A stretch of DNA of 7,639 nt, taken from UBA1413 sp037447215. GTDB lineage: Bacteria > Bacteroidota > Bacteroidia > Bacteroidales > Prolixibacteraceae. The notes under the pieces are model-generated. The model did not search any database and was not told where the DNA came from. It was given only the letters and a program-made list of their open reading frames with translations. Positions 1 through 6,811 of this stretch are shown in pieces (the stretch's first letter is position 1; the number at the start of each line of letters is the position of its first letter). Location of the stretch: contig JBBIHB010000079.1 in assembly GCA_037447215.1 (NCBI GenBank), positions 1 through 7,639 on the forward strand, in the 5' to 3' direction. The position numbers and the translations under genes were made by a program.

Positions 1-1
1 T

Positions 2-1285
2 TCGCTGGTGGCCATCCAGTCAACCCAACACTGGCGCGATTCTGTTAATACGGCCCGTCGCCGGTTTAAAATTCAGCACCTTGTCATGGGGTCAACCTAC
101 AGTTACCACCCAAGGGGATCCACAAACCGGAATACCCTCACAATTCCTGGTATTGCCGGCAGCGATGCCCTGTCGTTCAACACGGTTGACGGGATAAAGC
201 TAAATCTGCCATTTCGATGGCACAAACGCGATTCGTTAGGGCATGCCTTTAGCCTAAGTCCTCAGGTGGGCTATGGCTTTACACGCAAACGGGCCGATGC
301 GGTTTTATCAGCCCAACTGACCTGGAATGGCGCAAAGAAGGCTACTTCAGGATTTCTGGCAGGAACATCAACGGTTGATTACAACGGCACATCGGGAATG
401 CCGGTGTTCGACAACGATTTTCACACTTTATGGTATGAACGGAATCATAAAAAATTCTACCGGAGCGATTATATCTCTGTTTTTCAGGAGTTGGAAATAA
501 CCAACGGGCTCATTATGCGATCAGCGGTGGGATGGGCACACCGGCAACCGCTTGAAAACCACTCGGAGTACCGTTTTATCGACTGGAAAAACAGGTCATA
601 TACCCCTAATATACCTGAGAATGCTACACTTTATCCAGCGCAACTGGAACGGAATAAACTGTCACACTTTAAAGTCAATCTTACATGGACCCCACGCCAA
701 CGGCATTATTTCAGGCACGGTTTCAAATATTATGTGCCAGGTACATGGCCAACATTTACGCTCCTATTCAAACAGGCAGTTCCCGGGATTTTTGGCAGCC
801 AGGCCGATTATAGTTTTATTGAAACAGGCATCGGCCAACGTTTTGGTATGGGAGTAGGACAGCAAATGGAATATAAAGCAAATGCAGGGTGGTTCCTATC
901 TCATCGGAGCCTCCATTTTTCCGATTTCCGTCATTTTGCCACACACCGTGGCTGGTTATATACCAGTGACCCATTCAGTAGTTTTGCCCTGAACCCTTTT
1001 TATGGTTCTGCTACATCGCGCTGGTTTACCGATGCTTATGTTACTTTTCAGGCCCGAAGGATTTTGGTAAAACACATACCGGCGCTGGCACCCACTATTT
1101 TATCCGAACATCTGTTTGCCAGGTTCCTGCATAACGATCATATCAGGTATTATCTTGAAACCGGTTATGCATTAAAAAATATCTTTGCCCTGTTTTCTCT
1201 CGAAGCGATAGCATCGTTTCATTCTGGAAAATTTAAGTCGGCGGGGTTGAAACTGGGGTTAAATCTCCCTTCGCTCGACCAGTGA
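2..1285 (+). CDS. DUF5686 family outer-membrane protein, C-terminal part (5' end cut by window)
   Basis: The reading frame is open to the window edge, so this is the last 427 residues of a longer protein; the GTG at 8 is just an internal codon. The fragment alternates aromatic/hydrophobic and polar residues, as in an outer-membrane beta-barrel. It carries segments that I recognise from the DUF5686 family of Bacteroidota: FNTVDGIKL near residue 57, LWYERNHKKFYRSDY near 143, a YFRHG/GTWPTFTLLF stretch near 240-255, and an FSDFRHF...NPFYGSATSRWFTDAY region near 305-350. Full-length family members are usually about 800 residues, with an N-terminal CarboxypepD_reg-like domain followed by the barrel, so roughly half is missing here. 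The family's molecular role is not established; an outer-membrane location is inferred. The protein ends in PSLDQ, without the terminal aromatic residue common in barrels. The next gene lies 206 bp downstream on the same strand and has its own promoter candidate, so they need not be cotranscribed. Confidence 0.82.
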   Translation, partial: SLVAIQSTQHWRDSVNTARRRFKIQHLVMGSTYSYHPRGSTNRNTLTIPGIAGSDALSFNTVDGIKLNLPFRWHKRDSLGHAFSLSPQVGYGFTRKRADAVLSAQLTWNGAKKATSGFLAGTSTVDYNGTSGMPVFDNDFHTLWYERNHKKFYRSDYISVFQELEITNGLIMRSAVGWAHRQPLENHSEYRFIDWKNRSYTPNIPENATLYPAQLERNKLSHFKVNLTWTPRQRHYFRHGFKYYVPGTWPTFTLLFKQAVPGIFGSQADYSFIETGIGQRFGMGVGQQMEYKANAGWFLSHRSLHFSDFRHFATHRGWLYTSDPFSSFALNPFYGSATSRWFTDAYVTFQARRILVKHIPALAPTILSEHLFARFLHNDHIRYYLETGYALKNIFALFSLEAIASFHSGKFKSAGLKLGLNLPSLDQ

Positions 1286-1320
1286 AGTATTGGTTGAATG
1301 ATTGTGATTCTGTAATTACG

Positions 1321-1344
1321 TGGGTTGATGGGTTGATGGGTTGA
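1321..1344. repeat. Three perfect tandem copies of TGGGTTGA
   Basis: The octamer TGGGTTGA occurs three times in direct succession at 1321-1328, 1329-1336 and 1337-1344, in the intergenic region 36 bp after the DUF5686 stop codon. A looser copy (TGGTTGAATG) lies just upstream near 1291-1300. It is probably a slippage-type microsatellite; no function is evident. Confidence 0.85.
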
Positions 1345-1462
1345 ATTGTTTATCGGGATTATAGTATTCTGGTTCAGGGAGCCTCCCTCAGAGAAGGGGG
1401 AAATGAAGTGGCATTGGGACCTTTATTAAATTTCGGAAATAAATCGTCAATCCAAAAAACAA

Positions 1463-1470
1463 TATATTTG
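1463..1470 (+). promoter_or_regulatory. Candidate Bacteroidota -7 promoter element for the YkgJ-family gene
   Basis: TATATTTG matches the Bacteroidota -7 consensus TAnnTTTG exactly and ends 21 bp before the ATG at 1492, which would give a leader of about 15 nt. No good TTG/TTTG -33 element is visible at the usual distance upstream, so the call rests on the -7 box and its position. Confidence 0.4.
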
Positions 1471-1491
1471 CCCTGATTTTACAATGGTTGT

Positions 1492-2112
1492 ATGTATCAG
1501 AAAGTTAAAGAAGTTGCAAAGCTTTTTAAGGCAATGGATAATGACCTTGTCCGTTTTAAAAAGGTTACCGGTGTTGCGTGTCCTCAGGGTTGCATATTGT
1601 GTTGCCTCAAAACCGGCCTTGAAGCCAGTGTACTTGAATTTTTCCCTTTGGCCTGGCACCTTGTAAGGAGCCGTCAATATGAAGGTGTGCTCCAACAAAT
1701 AGAATCCGGCCAACCGGTTTGCATTTCGTTGAATACAGTATGTTCGGATGTTACAGTTCCGGGATGCAGATTTTACAACCATAGGGGTGCAATTTGCAGG
1801 CTGTTTGGATCGGCAGCCTTACGGTATGGCAAATCGGGCAAACTTTCGTTGTATTCGTGCCGTACCCTGAAAGATAATTATGCTGATGATTGGGGTGAAA
1901 TGGAAAGCCTGATCAATAGGGATAAAAAAGCCCCAGTGGTCTCTGATTATTATTTCAAACTTTTAGCCATCGATCCATATCTGGCCAATGATTACAATCC
2001 CATCAACCAAAGTATTTATAAGGCAATCGGTAAGGTGCTGTTATATTATTCTTACCGTCAAAAGCCTGGTGCGGATTTGGTACAGAGGTTTAATCCTGCT
2101 CTTTTTTCCTGA
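1492..2112 (+). CDS. YkgJ family cysteine cluster protein
   Basis: This 206-residue protein has nine cysteines, at residues 30, 34, 37, 38, 77, 84, 92, 102 and 123. The cluster C-x3-C-x2-C-C (30-38), followed by GCRFYNHRGAICRLFG (91-106), is the signature arrangement of the YkgJ / CxxCxxCC family, which is thought to bind a metal or Fe-S cluster; the family's reaction is not known. No signal peptide or membrane segment is seen, so a cytoplasmic location is likely. The ATG at 1492 is chosen because the frame-matched protein begins with a plausible amphipathic helix (MYQKVKEVAKLFKAM) and follows a candidate promoter; the nearby ATG at 1484 is in another frame. The C-terminal 80 residues have no motif that I recognise. 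The 3' end overlaps the convergent PBP1A gene by 23 bp. Confidence 0.8.
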   Translation: MYQKVKEVAKLFKAMDNDLVRFKKVTGVACPQGCILCCLKTGLEASVLEFFPLAWHLVRSRQYEGVLQQIESGQPVCISLNTVCSDVTVPGCRFYNHRGAICRLFGSAALRYGKSGKLSLYSCRTLKDNYADDWGEMESLINRDKKAPVVSDYYFKLLAIDPYLANDYNPINQSIYKAIGKVLLYYSYRQKPGADLVQRFNPALFS

Positions 2113-4486
2113 AAATCCTTCTAATTTTTTCCCAGATGGGTTCTTTATCTTCTCCAACCTCATCGCTGCGCCGTTCGCGCAATATTTCACCTTCCCGTTT
2201 TTCCCAGGCATCGCGGCCCCTGAAAATTTCTTTAAGGTCGAATGCAGGACGCAGTTTTTCAACCCATGGTTCCATGGCGTCCATTTGAGCCAGGAGTTCT
2301 TCATTGGGCATTTCGAACTGTTGAACCCGCTTATAGCTGAATTTCGGGTCGGAATAGAGTTTACTGTAAAACCTGCCAACAATTGGCAGTGCCATAAAAG
2401 CTCCCTGTCCGTAAGTAATAGTGCGGAAATGAATGGCCGGATCGTCGGCTCCAACCCAGCAACCGGCCACGAGGGTAGGGGTGAAGCCCATAAACCAACC
2501 ATCGGCATGATCCTGTGTGGTCCCGGTTTTTCCGGCAAAATCGCCGGGAATGCCATAAACCGACCGGATTGAACGGCCTGTGCCTTCGTCAATTACCCCT
2601 TTCATCATTTCCACAACCAGCCTGCAGTTTTCCGGATCAATAGGGCCCCACCCTGGCAGGGGTTCCTCAAATTGTTGCAGTATTTCGCTTTCGCTGTTTT
2701 CGATACGGGTCAGGATGTAAGGTTCCACAGGTACTCCACCATTTATAATTGCTGCATAAAGGGTTACCATTTCCAAAAGGCTAAGCGAAGCTGCCCCGAG
2801 AGCTATTGAAGGGTAAGCCGGAAGATCGGATTTTATGCCCAGCTGTCGGGCTGTCTGTATGGTATTTTCAACCCCTGCTTTCATTATAAGGTCGGCCGAT
2901 ATAGTATTTACTGATTTTGTCAGGGCTGCTTTCATGGTATAAAAACCATTATAATTTCCATCGGAGTTTGCGGGCGACCAATCCTGATACTGTGGATAGG
3001 TTTTTCTTTCATTGGGGTAATATTCCAGTGGACTTAACCCCTGTTCGAGCGCTGCCAGATAGACAACCGGCTTAAATGTTGAACCTACCTGCCGGGAGGC
3101 TTTCACATAATCGAATTTGAAAAACCGGAAATCAATTCCTCCTACCCATGCTTTAACCTGGCCTGAATTGGGTTCCAAAGCTAACAACCCGGTATTGAGC
3201 ATTTTCATGTAGTGTTTGAGCGAATCAAGCGGGGTTGATTGCTCTGCTTTCAGCCCATCCCAGGTAAAAAGGGTTGTTTCAATGGATTGTTCAAAGGAAC
3301 TGTTAATCTCTTCGTCGCTCATGCCGGTTGCTTTGGCAGAGCGGTAGCGGTCGGTACGGCGAATGGCACGCTCAACCACTGCCTTATTATTTCCCCAGGG
3401 TGTCCGCCCTTTCCAGTGTTCGTCGAAAACTTTCTGCAGGTTTTTCATGTGCTCGTTAACTGATTGCCTGGCATACAGCTGCAGGTTATAATCGATGGTG
3501 GTGTGAATTTTCAAGCCGTCGGTAAATAAGTTATAGGGTTCGCCATTGGGCTTAACATTCGACCGGCACCATTCAATCAGGGTTGGCCTTAAGTGTTCGA
3601 GAAGATAAGGCGCAGGTCCCTGGTTATAGGTAATAAGCCTGTAATTCAAACCTAAGGGTGCAGCTTTATATTTTTCCGCCTCATGTTCGGTAAGGTATTC
3701 GTGTTTCATCATCTGATCGATCACCACATTGCGGCGCTGTAACGATTTATCGGGGTGGAGGCGCGGGTTGAACAAGCTGTTGGCTTTCAGTATGCCCACC
3801 AGGACAGCCGCTTCGGGAACAGATATTTCGGAGGGGCTTTTGCTGAAATAGCGCTCTGATGCAACTTCGATCCCGAAAATATTTTCTCCAAAAGGAACTG
3901 TGTTGAGGTACAAGGTGAGGATTTCTTCTTTTGTATATATTTTTTCGAGGCGATAGGCAATAATAGCTTCCCTGATTTTACTTACCGGAAGTGTAAAAAT
4001 GCCCATTCTCTGCCGCGGATACAGGTTTTTTGCAACCTGCTGGCTAAGTGTACTGCCCCCACCCGATTTACGATCCTGCAACAATATCGATTTAAAAAAT
4101 ACCCTGAGCAGTGCAATCTCGTCAATTCCACGGTGTTCGTAAAACCTTGCATCTTCGGTGGCTACCAGGGCTTTTATTATATTTGGCGAAATTTCGTTAT
4201 ATCGCACACTGCTCCGGTTTTGTATATAGTATCGGCCCAGAAGTTTTCCGTCAATAGAATAAACTTCACTGGCGTTGGGGGTTTTTATACGGTTCAACTC
4301 TCCGACAGATGGAACTTTGCCAAGTAGCCCGATAAACACCGAAAAAAACAGTAATGCAAACAATAGCAATCCGGCTGCAAATAGTTTTAATATGGACCAT
4401 CCAGTCCTGAATTTCTTTTTTTTACTACCATTCCGGTTTTTTGATCCTTGATTTTTTGCCACAGATTTTTTCCGATTTTCAACCAT
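2090..4486 (-). CDS. mrcA: Penicillin-binding protein 1A, bifunctional peptidoglycan glycosyltransferase/transpeptidase
   Basis: A class A PBP of 798 residues, complete, which polymerises lipid II glycan chains and cross-links the stem peptides outside the inner membrane. In order: a Lys/Arg-rich cytoplasmic N-terminus; a single membrane anchor at about residues 30-58; a GT51 glycosyltransferase domain with EDARFYEHRG (111-120, catalytic Glu 111), GGSTLSQQ (143-150) and a second conserved Glu near 173; a linker; then the transpeptidase with STFK (469-472, nucleophile Ser 469), SVN (525-527) and KTGT (653-656). All catalytic motifs are intact. The highly charged C-terminal tail after about residue 730 looks disordered. 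The frame extends to a TTG at 4510, but that codon lies inside a probable promoter -7 box, so the ATG at 4486 is preferred. The 3' end overlaps the YkgJ-family gene tail to tail. The symbol follows common annotation of this family; ponA or pbp1A would be equally usable. Confidence 0.95.
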   Translation of the reverse strand: MVENRKKSVAKNQGSKNRNGSKKKKFRTGWSILKLFAAGLLLFALLFFSVFIGLLGKVPSVGELNRIKTPNASEVYSIDGKLLGRYYIQNRSSVRYNEISPNIIKALVATEDARFYEHRGIDEIALLRVFFKSILLQDRKSGGGSTLSQQVAKNLYPRQRMGIFTLPVSKIREAIIAYRLEKIYTKEEILTLYLNTVPFGENIFGIEVASERYFSKSPSEISVPEAAVLVGILKANSLFNPRLHPDKSLQRRNVVIDQMMKHEYLTEHEAEKYKAAPLGLNYRLITYNQGPAPYLLEHLRPTLIEWCRSNVKPNGEPYNLFTDGLKIHTTIDYNLQLYARQSVNEHMKNLQKVFDEHWKGRTPWGNNKAVVERAIRRTDRYRSAKATGMSDEEINSSFEQSIETTLFTWDGLKAEQSTPLDSLKHYMKMLNTGLLALEPNSGQVKAWVGGIDFRFFKFDYVKASRQVGSTFKPVVYLAALEQGLSPLEYYPNERKTYPQYQDWSPANSDGNYNGFYTMKAALTKSVNTISADLIMKAGVENTIQTARQLGIKSDLPAYPSIALGAASLSLLEMVTLYAAIINGGVPVEPYILTRIENSESEILQQFEEPLPGWGPIDPENCRLVVEMMKGVIDEGTGRSIRSVYGIPGDFAGKTGTTQDHADGWFMGFTPTLVAGCWVGADDPAIHFRTITYGQGAFMALPIVGRFYSKLYSDPKFSYKRVQQFEMPNEELLAQMDAMEPWVEKLRPAFDLKEIFRGRDAWEKREGEILRERRSDEVGEDKEPIWEKIRRIFRKKEQD

Positions 4487-4507
4487 ATACTTCAAAGAAA
4501 CAATTTT

Positions 4508-4515
4508 CAAAAATA
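4508..4515 (-). promoter_or_regulatory. Candidate -7 promoter element for the PBP1A gene
   Basis: Read on the minus strand this is TATTTTTG, an exact match to TAnnTTTG. It lies 21 bp upstream of the ATG at 4486, leaving a leader of roughly 14 nt. A -33 TTG at the usual distance is not apparent, so confidence is limited. Confidence 0.35.
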
Positions 4516-4594
4516 ATTAAACGGGTGGAATAAATTGAAGGTGGGCTTATCAGTATTTGCAATTTGCCTGATGAGGTAAAAAATAAACAATATG

Positions 4595-4626
4595 TTTGAG
4601 TATGCACTATCAATTGCTTAAATTTG
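4595..4626 (+). promoter_or_regulatory. Strong Bacteroidota-type promoter upstream of the decayed isomerase gene
   Basis: TTTG at 4595-4598 (-33 element) and TAAATTTG at 4619-4626 (-7 element, exact TAnnTTTG) are separated by 20 bp, which fits the Bacteroidota consensus. Transcription would start near 4632, about 25 nt before the ATG at 4657. The inverted repeat ATCAAT/ATTGAT (4609-4614 and 4628-4633) brackets the -7 box and could be an operator, though it is only 6 bp per arm. Confidence 0.6.
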
Positions 4627-4656
4627 TATTGATCAGTTGTCATTAATGTTTTTTTA

Positions 4657-5492
4657 ATGAAAAGATTGATTTTTAGTGTTTTATGCTTGTTTGTCAAGGC
4701 TGTTGCCGGTCAGGCACAACCACCCGGGCGGCCCTGACCTCAACCTGCACCCGGAATGGATGAAAATTTTAAATTATGCATATCGGGTTAAACATTTAAC
4801 CGGTTCGATCTGGACATAACATTGTAAACGCCTTGGAAATACAATATTAAATATTTATGCATCAAAGATTTTCACCTTCGTTATAAGAGTACCGATGAAG
4901 ATATTTCCGCTTTTCATGCAAAATGTGCAGCGCACAGAGTAGCCGGTTATGCCAAAGGCCCGATTTAATTACGTTACGAAGCTGAAATCGACAATGCTTT
5001 TGAATATGCAAAGCGTGTTGGGGTAAGGCTGATGGTTGTTGTTCGCAACAATGAACTGCTTCTTTAGGTGGATAAGAAGGTGAAGGAATACGATTTTAAA
5101 AATGCCATACACCATCATGGGCCCGGTATTGCATATATCCAGAGGCCGATGATATTTTTGAAAATGTGAAAAACCTCGATGACAGGATCGGAATGTGTTT
5201 CGATTTTGGCCATAACCTGCGGCAGGTAAAAGACCCGGTAAGGGACCTTGAAAAATATCATTCCCGAATCTTCGACATCCATAATAAGGATATTATTGCT
5301 GCCCGGAAACCGGGATGTTCGGTTGAGATAGGGCATGGGATGATCGGTTATCCTTCATTTATCAGGATGCTTCGCCAAGTTGGCTATACCGGGGTGCGCA
5401 GCCTCCAACACGGGCATGATACGTATAACCCCTTTGTTGGTGTTGCCGAATCGGTCGGGTATTTCAGGGGTGTTTTGGTATCGACCTGTTAA
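4657..5492 (+). pseudogene. Decayed secreted sugar phosphate isomerase/epimerase-like TIM-barrel gene
   Basis: Frame 1 from the ATG at 4657 encodes a signal peptide (MKRLIFSVLCLFVKAVAG) and then xylose-isomerase-like TIM-barrel (AP_endonuc_2 type) sequence: TFNRFDLDITL, IKDFHLRYKSTDEDI, EAEIDNAFEYAKRVGVRL and KKVKEYDFKNAIHHHGPG. It is interrupted by in-frame stops at 4735 (TGA), 4789 (TAA), 4825 (TAA), 4966 (TAA) and 5065 (TAG). Near 5128-5136 homology passes to frame 3 (YPEADDIFENVKNLDDRIGM), consistent with a 1-nt deletion, and runs on through YHSRIFDIHNKD and VGVAESVGYFRGV to the TAA at 5490. The restored protein would be about 278 residues, essentially full length. From remembered relatives, three of the stops replace a usual Tyr codon. 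The last barrel strand reads SLQHGHD where relatives have SLEYEKD, so a likely metal-ligand Glu is also lost. An open stretch with a GTG start at 5166 (108 residues) is the tail of this pseudogene, not an independent gene. Exact substrate unknown. Confidence 0.88.
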
Positions 5493-5513
5493 TTGTTATT
5501 GCAGGACAATCTG

Positions 5514-5554
5514 AAACCCCTGGCTTGTAGAATTTTCTGAAAAACCAGGGGTTT
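5514..5554. terminator. Inverted repeat between convergent genes, possible bidirectional terminator
   Basis: AAACCCCTGG (5514-5523) and CCAGGGGTTT (5545-5554) are perfect 10-bp inverted arms around a 21-nt loop. The hairpin lies between the end of the pseudogene (5492) and the stop of the minus-strand isomerase-like gene (5669), the right place to end transcription from both sides. The A/T ends of the arms supply only a short U-tract in either direction and the loop is long, so termination is inferred rather than clear. Confidence 0.5.
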
Positions 5555-5668
5555 GTAATCAGCAAACTGAAGAATAAAATTCTGGATTAAGATACTCCAT
5601 TTTATGTCCGGACAGAAAAATGATTTTGCCGGTATTGGTTACCCGAGAAACTAAATAATTAACAAATA

Positions 5669-6610
5669 TTACTTTACAAACGGAGCCTGGTTGAGGTAAT
5701 CAAAGCAGAGTCTGACTCCCTCAAACTGGGTCATTCCGTCACGGATGTTCTCAAGTTCAATATAAAACTCATCCAACCCGTTTTTGTAAGCGGCATTAAA
5801 TATATTTTCGAAATTCATCATCCCCGACCTACCTAATACTGATCGGTCTTTGATATGCAGCACGGGGAACCTTCCGGCATATTTTTCAAAATATTCGAGC
5901 GGATCGTTTTGGCCCATCACCGTCCAGTAAACATCCATTTCGAAGAAAACAAGTTTCGGGTCGGTCCCGTTAAGCATCAGGTCGTAAATAACATCGCCCA
6001 CCGGCATCCAGGGCGAACTTCTTTTGTTTTTATCTTCTTCTTTGACCACACGTTGAAACTCCATGTGGTGGTTGTGGTAGCCCCATCTGATGCCTGATGC
6101 TTTTGCAATTTCGCCGGCTTTGTTAAATGCTTCACACAAGATAGCCACATCGTCGTGGTTATCGAGTTGTGGCATCATGGGCTGCACAAGGGTTTTGCAT
6201 CCAAATTTCACATGGTCTTCGGTGGCAATTTTCCAGAATTCTGTTACCTCATTGAGATTTTCGCGTGTAATTTTCCTGACCGGTGGGTTCACATGCGAAC
6301 CGGTAATTTTTAACCCTGAATCTTCGGCCAGTTTTCGGTATTCTGCGGGTGAGTAATTACCCATTTTTCGTTCACGGTATCCGGCCAGTTCAATCGTACT
6401 GTAACCTATTTGCCTGATTTTTTTCAGTCCATTGGGCACATCTTCCGTTAACTCACGGCCCAATGAATAAATCTGTAATCCGATTTGCTTTGCTGGAGCA
6501 GTAGGGATTACCGGTTTTTTTGAAGCAAAAGCTGGAGCTGTAACTCCTGCAGTGAACATTCCGGCAGTGATCAATCCCATTTTTTTCAGAAATTCCCGTT
6601 TGGTTTCCAT
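5669..6610 (-). CDS. Exported sugar phosphate isomerase/epimerase-like TIM-barrel protein
   Basis: An intact 313-residue protein of the xylose-isomerase-like TIM-barrel (AP_endonuc_2) superfamily. The N-terminus METKREFLKKMG, then a hydrophobic stretch and AFA-SK (about residue 29), resembles a Bacteroidota Tat signal with Lys-Arg in place of Arg-Arg; a periplasmic location is inferred. Expected metal/catalytic positions are present: Glu 74 (TIELAGY), His 106 (GSHV), the HNHHMEF block with His 179/181 and Glu 184, Asp 226 (FFEMDVYW), His 252 (LHIKD) and Glu 285 (YIELE). Family members isomerise or epimerise sugars and related polyols; this one's substrate cannot be read from sequence. The frame extends to a TTG at 6688, but the ATG at 6610 puts the signal peptide at the start and is preferred. 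It faces the dead relative at 4657-5492 and is divergent from rhaB, which suggests, without proving, a role in deoxy-sugar or polysaccharide use. No perfect TAnnTTTG element was found upstream. Confidence 0.87.
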   Translation of the reverse strand: METKREFLKKMGLITAGMFTAGVTAPAFASKKPVIPTAPAKQIGLQIYSLGRELTEDVPNGLKKIRQIGYSTIELAGYRERKMGNYSPAEYRKLAEDSGLKITGSHVNPPVRKITRENLNEVTEFWKIATEDHVKFGCKTLVQPMMPQLDNHDDVAILCEAFNKAGEIAKASGIRWGYHNHHMEFQRVVKEEDKNKRSSPWMPVGDVIYDLMLNGTDPKLVFFEMDVYWTVMGQNDPLEYFEKYAGRFPVLHIKDRSVLGRSGMMNFENIFNAAYKNGLDEFYIELENIRDGMTQFEGVRLCFDYLNQAPFVK

Positions 6611-6731
6611 AATTGTTGATGTTTTTTGATTTTTGAGGTGTTTGACACTTGCTTTCAGTTGAGGTTTAATTTGTTTTCCGATTTTCAATATTTTGGGTGG
6701 ATTTCATGTCCGAAGATGTTTTTTGGCTATA

Positions 6732-6754
6732 CCTGCATATCAGGTGTGTGCAGG
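6732..6754. promoter_or_regulatory. Inverted repeat CCTGCA-N11-TGCAGG, possible operator
   Basis: Perfect 6-bp arms at 6732-6737 and 6749-6754 lie between the divergent isomerase-like gene and rhaB, just upstream of the candidate rhaB promoter. The 17-bp centre-to-centre spacing could suit a dimeric transcription factor. No regulator gene is in the window, so binding is an inference. Confidence 0.3.
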
Positions 6755-6758
6755 ATAC

Positions 6759-6785
6759 TTGAAAATCAGAAAAAATTGTAATTTG
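6759..6785 (+). promoter_or_regulatory. rhaB: Possible rhaB promoter
   Basis: TTG at 6759-6761 is followed after 17 bp by TAATTTG (6779-6785), which resembles the TTG / TAnnTTTG pair but has one nucleotide fewer between TA and TTTG. It ends 26 bp before the ATG at 6812, a sensible distance for a short leader. Confidence 0.35.
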
Positions 6786-6811
6786 CATCAGTAAAACAAA
6801 CTGTCGGTAAT

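Noticed and set aside
1375..1402. Terminator hairpin around CAGGGAGCCTCCCTC and the following G-run
   Set aside because: The perfect stem is only 4 bp with a 3-nt loop, the alternative pairing with GGGGG needs a wobble pair and a 9-nt loop, and no T-tract follows.
1447..1782. Minus-strand open frame of 111 codons over the YkgJ-family gene
   Set aside because: It is antisense to the conserved cysteine motifs and has no recognisable protein features.
2041..2592. Long open frames on both strands inside the PBP1A 3' region (1988-2572 plus, 2041-2592 minus)
   Set aside because: They overlap the strongly supported PBP1A coding frame, have no recognisable domains and look like shadow frames.
4657..5135. 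Stop-codon recoding or an alternative genetic code, since three of the five stops fall where relatives have Tyr
   Set aside because: All three stop types occur, a frameshift follows, catalytic residues are altered, and the intact genes in the window end normally at TAA or TGA. Tyr codons are one third-position change from TAA/TAG, so ordinary decay explains it.
5166..5492. Independent 108-residue gene with a GTG start
   Set aside because: It is the in-frame C-terminal segment of the decayed TIM-barrel gene; it has no start region of its own and begins in the middle of a conserved helix.
5605..5614. Perfect 10-bp palindrome TGTCCGGACA
   Set aside because: It lies in a convergent 3' region without a promoter; a lone 10-bp palindrome can arise by chance, and no partner site was seen.
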